The notes beneath the pieces are model-generated. The model had not been told where the DNA came from, did not search any database, and saw nothing but the letters and a program-made list of their open reading frames with translations. DNA of 29,362 nt, taken from positions 1-29,362 of the forward strand of contig NBLS01000018.1 in NCBI GenBank assembly GCA_002084385.1. Reading direction: 5' to 3'. Origin of the DNA: Desulfobacteraceae bacterium 4572_19. Its GTDB lineage: Bacteria; Desulfobacterota; Desulfobacteria; Desulfobacterales; NBLS01. The translations under genes and the position numbers were made by a program. Below, piece by piece: positions 16,659 to 25,969 of this stretch. Within the stretch, counting starts at the first letter, position 1, and the number at the start of each line of letters is the position of its first letter.

Positions 16659-17939
16659 TTATCTAAATTTAATTTGTGTATAATCAGTCTTTGTAGCACC
16701 TGTGTATATTTGACGTGGCCTTCCAATTTTCCATTTAGGATCTTCCAAGCTCTCTTTCCATTGTGCAATCCAGCCCGGTAAACGACCGATTGCAAACATA
16801 ACTGTAAACATTTTTGTTGGTATTCCCATGGCACGAAGGACAATGCCACTGTAGAAATCAACATTTGGATAGAGGTTTTTTTCAATAAAATAATTATCTG
16901 TTAAAGCTATTTCTTCAAGCTGCCTTGCAATATCTAACAGAGGATCATGGGTTTTTAGCTTGGCAAGAACATTATCACACATTGTTTTCATGATTTTTGC
17001 TCTTGGATCGTAGGTTTTATATACCCTGTGTCCAAAACCCATTAGTCTGAAAGGATCATTTTTATCTTTTGCTTTGGCAATAACTTCGGGGATTGTAACA
17101 CCGCTTTCAGAAATTTCAGTGAGCATTTTCATAACAGCTTGATTAGCTCCGCCATGAAGCGGTCCCCAAAGTGCTGATACTCCGGCTGATATGGCAGCAT
17201 ATATATTAACTTTTCCACTGCCGACAAGTCGTACTGTTGCTGTTGAACAGTTTTGTTCATGATCGGCATGTAATATAAGAAATACATTTAAAGCTCTTAC
17301 AATATCCGTATCCATTTCATAGGGTTGTACCGGATTATCAAACATCATATTTAAAAAATTGGCACAGTATGAATAATCTGGTCTTGGATAAATCACCTTA
17401 TGTCCCCTGGAAATTTTATATGACATGGCTGCCATTGTGCGTATTTTGGAAAGAAGACGTAAAAAAACCTTTGTTTGAGCTTCTTTGGAATCTTCTAATT
17501 CAGGATAAAAACTACGAAGTGCATTTATCATACTTCCCAATATACCCATAGGGTGAGCACGTCGCGGAAAATTTTGATAAAAAGCCTGCATATCTTCATG
17601 TAAAAGAGAGTGGTCGTTGAGCATAACCCTTGTTTCTGTTAGCTCCTTGCTTGTTGGTAAAGAGCCGTTAATAAGAAGGTATGCTGTTTCAACAAATGAT
17701 GAATGTTTTGCCAGCTGTTCAATGGGGATACCCCTGTATCGAAGTATGCCTTCCTCGCCATTCATAAAAGTAATAGAACTTACACATGAGCCTGTATTGG
17801 CATATCCGGGATCGTAAGTAATTAATCCTGATTGTTGTCTGAGGCTTGCAATATCAATTGCCTGTTCGCCTTCTGATCCTGTAATTACCGGTAATTTATA
17901 GGTATTTCCATCAATTGTTAATTCTGCAATTTTAGCCAT
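16659..17939 (-). CDS. gltA: citrate synthase (type II, hexameric kind)
   Basis: Condenses oxaloacetate and acetyl-CoA to citrate. The start is ATG 17939 (MAKIAELTIDGNTYKLPVI), backed by AAGGAGC a few bases upstream; a longer open frame to 18080 has no homology or ribosome site. 426 residues, close to the 427 of E. coli GltA. Active-site segments are all present: HADHEQNCSTATVR, WGPLHGGANQAVM, GFGHRVYKTYDPRAK and NVDFYSGIVLRAMGIP, covering the catalytic His, His and Asp. It sits 175 bp downstream of fmdB on the same strand and converges on uraA. Confidence 0.97.
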   Translation of the reverse strand: MAKIAELTIDGNTYKLPVITGSEGEQAIDIASLRQQSGLITYDPGYANTGSCVSSITFMNGEEGILRYRGIPIEQLAKHSSFVETAYLLINGSLPTSKELTETRVMLNDHSLLHEDMQAFYQNFPRRAHPMGILGSMINALRSFYPELEDSKEAQTKVFLRLLSKIRTMAAMSYKISRGHKVIYPRPDYSYCANFLNMMFDNPVQPYEMDTDIVRALNVFLILHADHEQNCSTATVRLVGSGKVNIYAAISAGVSALWGPLHGGANQAVMKMLTEISESGVTIPEVIAKAKDKNDPFRLMGFGHRVYKTYDPRAKIMKTMCDNVLAKLKTHDPLLDIARQLEEIALTDNYFIEKNLYPNVDFYSGIVLRAMGIPTKMFTVMFAIGRLPGWIAQWKESLEDPKWKIGRPRQIYTGATKTDYTQIKFR

Positions 17940-18114
17940 AATGCTCCTTTTTTTATAACAGTTCGCTAATAAACAATACGATTTTTTCGTACTTTGTTTA
18001 AATTTCATGGTAGATTTTTCAACAATAACAAAGGACAACCACAAGGGGGGTACCTCTTTAATACCACTATTCGTATCCATGAAATCTATGTATCATACAT
18101 TTTTTCCACCTCCC

Positions 18115-18357
18115 TTACTCTCCGGGGATAGTGTATGTATTACAAGAGCCACTTGAACATGTTCTTGTTTCAGATGTTACTTTTTGCTGATTTGCACCAG
18201 ATGAGCTACCTACACTGTAGTTTGTTGTACTTAATACTCTTTCAAATTCCTGTGCATGGCATTTAGGACATTGAATTTCCTCGTCAGGGTCGTTGTTCAT
18301 AACAAGCAATTCGAAAAACTCTTCACACTTTGTACACTTAAATTCATAAATTGGCAT
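18115..18357 (-). CDS. FmdB family zinc-ribbon protein
   Basis: 80 residues starting MPIYEFKCTKC, the hallmark of the FmdB/CxxC_CXXC_SSSS regulatory-type family. Zinc ligands are Cys8, Cys11, Cys30 and Cys33 in two CxxC pairs. The Ser/Gly-rich tail has two further Cys (67, 72). AGGAAAA precedes the start. Function is poorly known; named after a putative regulator in the formamide/acetamide operon of Methylophilus. It may be cotranscribed with gltA. Confidence 0.9.
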   Translation of the reverse strand: MPIYEFKCTKCEEFFELLVMNNDPDEEIQCPKCHAQEFERVLSTTNYSVGSSSGANQQKVTSETRTCSSGSCNTYTIPGE

Positions 18358-18446
18358 AATTTTCCTGTCTATCTATTATTAATGTTTATGGTAATCAATA
18401 CAATTTTTGTTTTTTCATATTCGCAACACTCGTTATTCAAAACTTT

Positions 18447-18545
18447 GTAAACGTTCACAAGCACCTCATCTTCCCATAAACAGCTTGAGAACGCTTATAA
18501 ATGTGAGATTACCGAAAAATCACATTTCTTGTTCGTGAACGGTTA
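18447..18545 (+). mobile_element. family B MITE-like element, copy 3, internally deleted, with 9-bp target duplication
   Basis: About 99 bp starting GTAAACGTTCACAAG and ending GTGAACGGTTA. Compared with full-length copies the middle (second half of the inner stem) is missing. It is flanked by the perfect 9-bp direct repeat CAAAACTTT (18438-18446 and 18546-18554), matching the duplication length at copy 1. The right duplication overlaps the stop codon of the adjacent hybrid kinase gene. Confidence 0.78.
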
Positions 18546-18552
18546 CAAAACT

Positions 18553-20571
18553 TTACTTGTTTAAGTACTCTCCTTCTTTTAGCAATCCCCATTGGTTAAT
18601 TTTATTATTAAGCTGAGCCGACTTAAATGGTTTTGATACATAATCGTTCATACCTGCATCATAGCATAAATCAATACTTTCCTGACCATAGTTGGCTGAA
18701 AGGGCAATAATAGGTATTTTAATACCTGATTTTCTAAGTTTTTTTGTAGCTTCAAGCCCGTCCATTATAGGCATTTGCATATCCATAAGGATAAGATCAA
18801 AACTATTTGTAATGGCAGCATCAACCGCAAATTGTCCATTTCTTACCGTAGTTATAAAGTGCCCTGTTTTTTCCAGCATTTTTTTTGCAACTTTTCTGTT
18901 TACGCTATTATCATCAGCTATAAGTATTTTATAATGATTCTCTTTTTTTATGTCATTAGTTTTATTATTTTCGGTTATGGAATGGTAATTTGAAGTTTTT
19001 TTATTCTCTTGAGAAGAAGGTGTTTCCAACGAAAGTGGTAAAATAACCTCAAAACATGAGCCTTTGTGTTGTGTACTGGTTACCTTTACAATCCCATTAT
19101 GTTTTTCAATTATCTCTTTTACGATAAACATTCCAAGACCGGTGCCCTCCTCGCCACTTGTTCCACTTTGGGATGTTTTTGTAAATTTATCGAAAATAAA
19201 TGGTATATCTTTTTCTGCAATTCCAATGCCATTATCTGAAACAGAAATGGTAAGATAATCTTCCGGTACCGGATTAAGAGAGAGAGTAATATTACCATTA
19301 ATAGGTGTAAATTTAATTGCATTGGAAAGAAGATTATTTATAACTCTTATAATACTGGATTCATTTACAGATATTATTTCGTTTAGGTCTTTATTATTAG
19401 AATATTCTTGATTTAAAAAACCGTTTACAAATTTAAAATGTTGTTGTTTTTTTGCTGATATCTGTTTCATGGCATTATAGCTTGTCTTAACAAGTTGTAA
19501 TGCACTGACAGGCTTCATCTTCAACTCTGTATGTTCTGATTGAACTTTTGAAAGATCCAGTATGTCATTAACAAGTCCAAGTAGCAGTTCTCCTGAAGAT
19601 TTTATATCACTTAAATTTTGATAATAATTATCAGGTACGTTACTATCTTCAAGCATTAGTTCAACATTCCCAAGGATACCATTTAAGGGGGTTCTTAAAT
19701 CATGGGAACAAACAGTTAAAAGGTTGTCCTTCATTTCGTTAAGCCCTCTTAACTGTGTTACTGTAGATTGCAAGCGTTTGTGAAGTTCTGCATGTTCAAG
19801 ATGAACTGCAAGTCTGGCAAGAAACTCTTCTTTGGAAAATGGTTTTATAATATAATCGGTTCCGCCTGCTTTAAATATATTCAGGAGCAGAGATTGTTCT
19901 GATACTGCTGTTAAAAACAGTATTGGTAAATTGATAAGATTTAGTTCTTTTCTTATCTTTTCACATAATTTATCACCGTTCATTTCAGGCATCATAAAAT
20001 CTGTAATAAGAATATCTATTTCAGACATATGTGTACACATTATTTCAAATGCTTCAATACCATTTTTCGCTTCAAATATTTTTATACCTTCTCTTTCGAG
20101 AATAGTTATTACAACGTTACGGGCTGTAATAGAGTCATCTACAACAAGTGCAGTAAGATTTGTAAATCTCTTTTCAGGTTCTAAAATATTTTTAACTGTG
20201 GCAAGAATTTCACCAGATAGAAAAGGTTTTGTAATAAAGTCAGACGCTCCTGCTTCAAATCCTTTCATTCTATCAGCAATGGTATCATTTCCTGTTACAA
20301 ATATTATCGGCACATGATTATTTTTATGCTTTTTAAAATGTTCAATATATTTTTTTTCATGAAGTCTTTTGCAGGTCTCAAAACCGTTTAATTTAGGCAT
20401 ATCTATATCAAGCGTTATAAGATCAGGCGGTGAAGATACTACACTCAATAGTGCATCAATTCCATTTTCAGCTTCAGTTACTTCATAATTATCGGTTTCA
20501 AGCTCTGTTCGGATAATTTTTCTTATGACTTTGTTGTCATCAACCACAAGTATTTTTTTTATTTCATCCAT
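18553..20571 (-). CDS. soluble hybrid sensor kinase, REC-REC-HisKA-HATPase-REC
   Basis: 672 residues, no transmembrane segment, so cytosolic. REC1 (about 5-130) with phospho-acceptor Asp55 and Lys115 (TKPF). REC2 (138-258) with Asp191 and Lys243 (IKPF). HisKA around His290 (CSHDLRTPLNGILG). HATPase_c with N-box NNLLSNAIKF (412-421), DNGIGI (446-451) and GTGLGM (476-481). REC3 (547-664) with Asp597 and Lys647 (SKPF). All three receivers keep the acidic pocket, Asp and Lys, so all could be phosphorylated. Input probably comes through the N-terminal receivers from another kinase, such as the TorS-like one in this cluster. The last bases overlap the target duplication of a family B insertion. Confidence 0.93.
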   Translation of the reverse strand: MDEIKKILVVDDNKVIRKIIRTELETDNYEVTEAENGIDALLSVVSSPPDLITLDIDMPKLNGFETCKRLHEKKYIEHFKKHKNNHVPIIFVTGNDTIADRMKGFEAGASDFITKPFLSGEILATVKNILEPEKRFTNLTALVVDDSITARNVVITILEREGIKIFEAKNGIEAFEIMCTHMSEIDILITDFMMPEMNGDKLCEKIRKELNLINLPILFLTAVSEQSLLLNIFKAGGTDYIIKPFSKEEFLARLAVHLEHAELHKRLQSTVTQLRGLNEMKDNLLTVCSHDLRTPLNGILGNVELMLEDSNVPDNYYQNLSDIKSSGELLLGLVNDILDLSKVQSEHTELKMKPVSALQLVKTSYNAMKQISAKKQQHFKFVNGFLNQEYSNNKDLNEIISVNESSIIRVINNLLSNAIKFTPINGNITLSLNPVPEDYLTISVSDNGIGIAEKDIPFIFDKFTKTSQSGTSGEEGTGLGMFIVKEIIEKHNGIVKVTSTQHKGSCFEVILPLSLETPSSQENKKTSNYHSITENNKTNDIKKENHYKILIADDNSVNRKVAKKMLEKTGHFITTVRNGQFAVDAAITNSFDLILMDMQMPIMDGLEATKKLRKSGIKIPIIALSANYGQESIDLCYDAGMNDYVSKPFKSAQLNNKINQWGLLKEGEYLNK

Positions 20572-20612
20572 AACCTTTTATCCTTTAAAAACCCATGGTT
20601 TACTTATGGGCT

Positions 20613-20766
20613 TACAAAAAAATAACTTGTATTTCTTAAATGCTGATATTCTAATTGGATTACGTTGTGAAAGCTCAAAATACGATAGTATTCCTACATT
20701 TCAGAACGTAACCCAATCAAAATTTCAATACCCAAGAAACATAATTTATTTTTTTGTGAATCCTTA
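20613..20766. repeat. family C long palindrome, copy 3
   Basis: Left terminus TTACAAAAAAATAACTTG with GTATTTCTT; ATTGGATTACGTTGTGAAAG and centre AATACGATAGTATT; right side AGAACGTAACCCAAT, then TTATTTTTTTGTGAATCC. It lies between two minus-strand signalling genes and ends at the stop codon of the HD-GYP gene (TAA, complement of 20764-20766). Confidence 0.75.
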
Positions 20767-21378
20767 TCTATGTAGTTCGGTTAAATTTATTTTTTGTCTA
20801 TCCGAAGGTAAGGTAAACTCTTTTCTGATTTCTTTAAAGTTATTTTCACATTCAGCTAAAGCTTTAATAATTAATGGATCAAAATGCTCTCCTTCTCCAT
20901 TTAGTATGATAGAGATTGATTTTTCATGGGAGAAAGCCTCTTTATATGGTCTTTTGGATGCCAGTGCGTCGTAAACATCAGCTACGGCTGTAATGCGTGC
21001 GGAAAGGGGAATAGCTTTTCCTTTTAAACCTTCAGGGTAACCGGTTCCATCATATTTTTCATGGTGATTTAATGCAATTTCTGCACTCATCTTTAAATAA
21101 TTTGCACTGGAATTATTTTGTAATGCTTCATTGAGTGTATTAAACCCCATTGTGGTATGAGTCATAATAATTTCAAACTCTTTTTCTTTTAATCGCTCCG
21201 GTTTAAGTAAAATCTGGTTTGGAATTCCGGCTTTTCCAATATCATGTAAAGGGCTTGCCAGAAAAATATTATTAATAAATCTGCGGTTAAGTTCAGGTGG
21301 AGAGTTCGGCTGTTTATAAATAGTTTCAGCGAGAATTTTACAATAGCATCGAATACGTTCCAGCTCGTTCTCCGATTT
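20764..21378 (-). pseudogene. HD-GYP phosphodiesterase domain, severed from its receiver
   Basis: The frame is open from 21378 down to the stop at 20764; homology begins at about ELERIRCYCKILAE. HD-GYP domains hydrolyse cyclic di-GMP. Present are LHDIGKAGIPNQILLKPERL (HD motif), HTTMG, ALNHHEKYDGTGYPEGLKG, and ARITAVADVYDALASKRPYK, so most metal and GYP residues are intact. The family's upstream ETGxHxxR region is damaged: the expected His is gone at the point where the receiver frame crosses over. The receiver lies immediately upstream in another frame, so the ancestral gene was one RpfG-like REC-HD-GYP protein. An internal ATG at 21165 could start only a partial domain lacking the HD motif. 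Confidence 0.82.
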
Positions 21379-21715
21379 TCAACCTTACATGCAGTTCATC
21401 TTTGTTAAATGGCAGGGTAATATAATCATCAATACCAGCCTCCATACTTTGTGTTATATCGTGATCTTTTGAAGTAATAATTATAGTATAAGTATATTCA
21501 TCTTTTTCATGTTCTCTAATTTTATTGCAAAGCTCTAAGCCGTTTATATTTGGTATATTCCAATTAGTTATAACAATTCGTGGTCTTTTTTCCTTCCAGA
21601 TATTAAAGGCTTTATCGCTATTAGATGCACCTAATATTTCGTATCCCAATGTTTTTGCAAATGTTTCAAGTGTTATACGGTTTGTAATCTCATTATCAAC
21701 AATTAAAATTTTCAC
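21338..21715 (-). CDS. receiver-domain protein with lost phosphorylation site (5' part of a broken REC-HD-GYP gene)
   Basis: 125 residues from a GTG start at 21715 with AAGGAG 9 nt upstream; the preceding gene's stop is only 4 bp away, so translation is coupled. The receiver fold is clear, but key residues are changed: the second acidic pocket residue is Asn8 (VDNE), the phospho-acceptor position is Asn51 (VITNWNIP), and the conserved Lys is Leu101 (TLPF). It cannot be phosphorylated in the standard way. After RLKIGER the frame departs from the HD-GYP continuation and stops. The usual linker between REC and HD-GYP is missing, which fits an internal out-of-frame deletion. Confidence 0.82.
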   Translation of the reverse strand: MKILIVDNEITNRITLETFAKTLGYEILGASNSDKAFNIWKEKRPRIVITNWNIPNINGLELCNKIREHEKDEYTYTIIITSKDHDITQSMEAGIDDYITLPFNKDELHVRLKIGERAGTYSMLL

Positions 21716-21719
21716 GGGT

Positions 21720-22766
21720 CTAATCTCCTTGTTTTTGGCTTTGAATAAAATCTTGGAATTTTACAAATTCTGATTCAATCTTATTAAACAGTGGTTGAAC
21801 AGCTTTAAGATTATTATCCATTGCCAACATCTCAATTTCACGGGCAAGATCGAATAAACGGACGGCAGAAACATTTCCAAATGCTCCTTTTAGTTTGTGA
21901 GCGTGTTCTTTAACTTCAATGTGTTTGTCTTTATTTACTGCATTTCCAAGTTTTTCTATCTCGCCGGGAGCGGATTGAACAACAATATCCATAAGTGTTA
22001 AAAAGAGCTCTTCATTATCTCCTAAACGATTAACAAGATCTGCTTTATCAATAATTGGTTTTTCGCTTAAACCTATTTTATTTTTATTTTTATTTTCCTG
22101 CTCAAGGTTATTTGTAACTTGTTTTTGCCATGTATCAAATGTTGCATTATCCGATAATGTTATATCATCAGGTACGGTGCTTTTTTTGCCTTTGGAGTGA
22201 AACAGATGTTCAGTTATAACAGAATACAGTATGTCCTGATTAATTGGCTTTGTGATATATCCGTTCATACCGGCCTCTAAACATTTTTGTTCATCACCTT
22301 TCATTGCATTGGCAGTCATGGCGATAATTAAAATATTATGATCTAATACCTTAGAGTTGGAATCACGAATAATACGTGTTGCTTCAAGTCCATCTATTTT
22401 CGGCATTTGTACGTCCATCAAAATAAGATCATAATGCTTTTTTTCAAGGATATTTATTACTTCCTGGCCATTTTCTGCAAGATCTGCTGAAAAACCAAGC
22501 TTTTTTAAAATACCGAGAGCCACCTCTTGATTTATTGGAAAATCCTCTGCAAGAAGAATTTGAACTGAAGCTTTATCGCTATCTGAAATATCAGTAGATG
22601 TTATTTTAGATATGGTTGTATCTTCAATTTCTATCAGTTTTTTATTAAGAACAGTTGCAAGGCAGTTATATAGATCCCAACGTTTAAATGGTTTGGTAAA
22701 ACAGGTGGCAAGTCCAATATCTTCAAAGTGTGCTACCATTTCAAGGTTGCCGGGAGGCAACATCAT
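21720..22766 (-). pseudogene. REC-HPt tail of a split hybrid kinase
   Basis: 348 residues from ATG 22766, but the homologous frame continues upstream to about 22838 ([14 protein letters not shown]). Contents: the C-terminal half of a first receiver (KLIMMLPPGN ... CFTKPFKRWDLYNCLATVL), a full second receiver (about 68-188) with Asp118 and Lys173, and an HPt domain with His290 in EHAHKLKGAFGNV. This is the tail of a BarA/TorS-like phosphorelay kinase whose front half is the next gene upstream, in another frame. Phosphotransfer His to Asp118 to His290 is still possible if the two parts are made separately, but there is no clear ribosome site before 22766. Confidence 0.85.
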
Positions 22767-22801
22767 TATTAGTTTTGTTTCATGTAGTAATGAATTTGAA
22801 T

Positions 22802-24862
22802 TTATTTTACGGCATAAGGTTTCTCCATTATCAGCCGGTTTGTATTGTTTGAGGTAACAAGAAGAACACGAGTACCAGCAATATCTTGAATTTGTTTAGT
22901 AATAAAATCTTGTTTTGGCATATGCTTTTTAATAACTATTGTAAACCAAAATGTACTGCCTATACCTTCAGTACTTTCAACTCCTATTTCACCGCCCATC
23001 ATCTCTGCAAGGCGTTTTGAAATTGTAAGTCCCAGACCTGTTCCGCCAAATTTGCGTGTTGTTGATGTATCAGCCTGGGTAAATGCATCGAAAAGCGTAT
23101 TGGTTTTTGTATTGGTTATTCCAATACCGGTATCTGTAATACTAAATTTTAATGTAACATTATGTTCTGCATTTTCCTGAATTTTGCATATATGAAAATA
23201 TATTTGCCCTGTGGATGTAAATTTAACGGCATTACCAACTAAATTTATTAATATTTGCTGGATACGCCCCGGATCTCCTGAAAGATACAGTGGAACATCC
23301 GGTTCTATTTTAAAAACATACTCCAGTTTTTTTTCAAATGTTTTTATTGCCAGAATATCATTCATCTCTTCCATTGATGCAAGTAAATTAAAATCAATTA
23401 CTTCCAAATCAAGCTTGCCGGCTTCAATTTTGGAAAAATCAAGAATATCGTTAATAATTACCAATAATGAATCAGCACTTTGTTTAACTTTTTTGGAATA
23501 GTTTTTTTGAATTGGAGTTAATTTGGTATCTAATAAAAGATTTGTCATTCCGATAATAGCATTCATTGGTGTACGGATTTCATGGCTCATATTAGCAAGA
23601 AAATCTGATTTGGTTTGTGTTGCTACATTGGCATCTTCAATGGCCTGCGTTAATTTTTTTTCGTGCCGGATTACAAAAATAATTGTAAGGTAGGCAATTA
23701 TAACGGTTGTAAGTATGCAACCTAAACAGATGGAAATTAGTATGTAAATTTTTGCAGTTTTAGTGGTTTTCATTGTCACTTGAAGGTTGTGTATGTCAGA
23801 TTGTACGTCTGCTACAAGTTCATTCATACGGCTTTGAAGCACATCTGCAATATTGCGGTTTACGGAAAGCAGTTCTTTGATACGGTTTTCAACAGCAAGT
23901 TGTTTTAATTTCAGGGCGAAAAGATTATTGTTTTTTTCTCCAAATGCAATAAGTTTTTTTTCGATATTCGATACATTGTCTGCAAGAATGGGGTTGCGTT
24001 GTGCTAACGCACTATTTTTAAAATTATTAACAGCAAAACGAAGTGTTGAACCGGATTTTTTAAATTTATTGTGATAGTTAGAAACTGTTTCTGCTGTTGT
24101 TAAATTTGCAGTGGCATTAAGCAGACCGATTAGAAGATTTCCTTCAGCCTTGATATCCATGGCATATCCAATTTCCTTAACAGTTTTATTCATTAAATTA
24201 AATATTGATGATTTAATAAGTTTATATGTTTTTTGCATTGAAGTATTACAGTTACTTGTTTCAGAAAATTTTGCTTGTTGGCATTTTTTTATATTTTTTT
24301 TCAAAATAGAAATATTTTGACGAGAAACTCGATTTCCAGATAAATTTGCAAGGGATGTTACACCATAAATAACAGGGCTGACGGTATCAACGAGTTCATC
24401 ATGTACAGTTTGAATATTTACAATAAGCAGTTGTCGTTTTTTTTCCAACACTATTCGGTCTAATGTTTCAATTTTTAATTTAGTAATAATGGTTGCCATT
24501 GTTGTAGTATGCTCTTTGATTTGGGTAACTATTTTTTCATTAGTCAGGGTGTCTAATGATTGTATATTTGTGCGAATTTCATCAACTAACTGTTCAAGCT
24601 CTTTAGATATTTTATTTAATTGATTTTCATTCTTTGACGAGGAAAGCACAGGTCCCATCGCTGCAAGAAAAGTGCTTCGCTCTGATAATTTCATGGCTGA
24701 AATCATTTTTGGAATTGTTTTTCCAGCCGTACTGTCAACAAATTTTCCAAAATCATTAAAAGAGTTAATAGCAAAAAAAGTGGAAAATACTATTAAAATA
24801 ATTATGAGAGAAAACGCAATTCCAAGTTTTGCTTTGAAACTAAATCGCATAATATAAAACAT
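22802..24862 (-). CDS. TorS-like membrane hybrid histidine kinase (3' receiver truncated by frame break)
   Basis: 686 residues. TM1 at about 12-32, a periplasmic all-helical sensor (35-365) whose start ([20 protein letters not shown]) resembles TorS-type sensor domains, TM2 at about 371-398, no obvious HAMP, then HisKA with His427 ([15 protein letters not shown]), HATPase_c with [16 protein letters not shown] and GGTGLGL, and the first 13 or so residues of a receiver ([12 protein letters not shown]) before the frame is lost and TAA ends it. About 40-45 receiver residues, including the phospho-acceptor, are missing before homology resumes in another frame (21720-22838). The start could also be Met5 (24850). 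The gene for a periplasmic binding protein lies 29 bp upstream, suggesting a binding-protein/kinase sensor pair. Confidence 0.88.
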   Translation of the reverse strand: MFYIMRFSFKAKLGIAFSLIIILIVFSTFFAINSFNDFGKFVDSTAGKTIPKMISAMKLSERSTFLAAMGPVLSSSKNENQLNKISKELEQLVDEIRTNIQSLDTLTNEKIVTQIKEHTTTMATIITKLKIETLDRIVLEKKRQLLIVNIQTVHDELVDTVSPVIYGVTSLANLSGNRVSRQNISILKKNIKKCQQAKFSETSNCNTSMQKTYKLIKSSIFNLMNKTVKEIGYAMDIKAEGNLLIGLLNATANLTTAETVSNYHNKFKKSGSTLRFAVNNFKNSALAQRNPILADNVSNIEKKLIAFGEKNNNLFALKLKQLAVENRIKELLSVNRNIADVLQSRMNELVADVQSDIHNLQVTMKTTKTAKIYILISICLGCILTTVIIAYLTIIFVIRHEKKLTQAIEDANVATQTKSDFLANMSHEIRTPMNAIIGMTNLLLDTKLTPIQKNYSKKVKQSADSLLVIINDILDFSKIEAGKLDLEVIDFNLLASMEEMNDILAIKTFEKKLEYVFKIEPDVPLYLSGDPGRIQQILINLVGNAVKFTSTGQIYFHICKIQENAEHNVTLKFSITDTGIGITNTKTNTLFDAFTQADTSTTRKFGGTGLGLTISKRLAEMMGGEIGVESTEGIGSTFWFTIVIKKHMPKQDFITKQIQDIAGTRVLLVTSNNTNRLIMEKPYAVK

Positions 24863-24891
24863 ACCTTTCTAAATAAATTATTATTGAGCCA

Positions 24892-25854
24892 TTATTTTTT
24901 TAACATATTGTTTTTATGTAGAATTTGTTTTGCATTAAGTTTATCAATAGTCATAGTTGGAAGTGTAATACGACTTTTAATTGGTTGGCCGTTTAACAGT
25001 TGAATTGCTTGACGGATACCTTCATCCCCTGGTGTTTTATAAAGAAATGTAGCTGTTAATATTCCATCATAGACCCATTTAACACCCTCTGCAGGAATAC
25101 CATCAATCCCAAGAAAAGCCGTTTTGGCTTCACGTTCTACATCCTTGGCCGCAAGGTATGCACCATAAGCCATAGGATCGTTGTGGGCATATACAAGATC
25201 AATTTGTGTGTGTTCATCTAATGCATTTGCCATTATTTCATATCCATTATCTTGTTTCCAGTCACCATCGGTCGGTTTAAGAAGAAGTTTAATGCCCTGT
25301 TCTTTTTTAATAACTTCATAAAAACCGTTATGGCGGTCTTTTGCAGGTGTTGATGACATTCCTCCCCATATTTCCACGATATTTCCTTTGGCTTTTCCGG
25401 CTCCCCCTAATAACTTTACTGCATAATGCCCGGCTGTTCGTCCGATAAGTTTATTATCACCGCCTATAAATTGGGTATAGCGATTATTATCAAGATCACG
25501 ATCCAATACTATAACCGGAATTCCCATATCAAATGCCTTATTTACAACAGGAGTTAGTTCCTTGGCAACTTTAGGTGATATTAAAATTACATCAACTTTC
25601 ATTTTAATAAAATCATTTATATCAGCCTTTTGTTTTTTTATGGTATCCATTCCATCCCGAACAATAAGTTTTATTTCAGGGTGCATTGCAGCTTCCGCCC
25701 TAAGCTCCTTATTAAATTGGAGTCGCCACGGCTCAGTTGTTGTCGTTTGTGAAAAAGCAATTGTGTATTGTTTTTCAGACCATGCAGAGCCTGAAAATAA
25801 AATTTGGAAACCACAGCATAAAGATATTGTAAAAATCAAAATTGTTTTTTTCAT
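24892..25854 (-). CDS. periplasmic sugar-type binding protein (Peripla_BP_4 / RbsB-like)
   Basis: 320 residues with a signal peptide (MKKTILIFTISLCCGFQILF; likely cleavage after AWS). Domain I starts YTIAFSQTTTTEPWRLQFNKEL; then DVILISPKVAKELTPVV, GIPVIVLDRDL, QFIGGDNKLIGRTAG, GNIVEIWG, YAHNDPMAYGAYLAAK and FLGIDGIPAEG, all typical of ribose/galactose-binding-like proteins. GGGAGG precedes the ATG. No ABC permease or ATPase gene is nearby; a TorS-like kinase follows 29 bp downstream on the same strand. This suggests a sensing role, as TorT for TorS or LuxP for LuxQ, rather than transport. Ligand unknown. Confidence 0.9.
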   Translation of the reverse strand: MKKTILIFTISLCCGFQILFSGSAWSEKQYTIAFSQTTTTEPWRLQFNKELRAEAAMHPEIKLIVRDGMDTIKKQKADINDFIKMKVDVILISPKVAKELTPVVNKAFDMGIPVIVLDRDLDNNRYTQFIGGDNKLIGRTAGHYAVKLLGGAGKAKGNIVEIWGGMSSTPAKDRHNGFYEVIKKEQGIKLLLKPTDGDWKQDNGYEIMANALDEHTQIDLVYAHNDPMAYGAYLAAKDVEREAKTAFLGIDGIPAEGVKWVYDGILTATFLYKTPGDEGIRQAIQLLNGQPIKSRITLPTMTIDKLNAKQILHKNNMLKK

Positions 25855-25888
25855 ACATTTCCTCCCGTTTAATTGGTTGTTTTTAAAT

Positions 25889-25969
25889 AAGCGTTCACAA
25901 GCACCTCATCTTTCATATATAGGATAAGCTGTTTATACGAATATAAGGTACTTGTGAACGCTTACAAAT
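25889..25969 (+). repeat. family B element, copy 4 (partial)
   Basis: Outer arms AAGCGTTCACAAGCACCT and AGGTACTTGTGAACGCTT are nearly perfect complements. The inner stem is reduced to TATATAGGATAAGCTGTTTA, and the third hairpin and right terminus are missing. Located upstream of the periplasmic binding protein gene. Confidence 0.7.

Noticed and set aside
17940..18080. N-terminal extension of citrate synthase from ATG 18080
   Set aside because: The added 47 residues have no homology and no ribosome site, whereas ATG 17939 has AAGGAGC and matches the family start.
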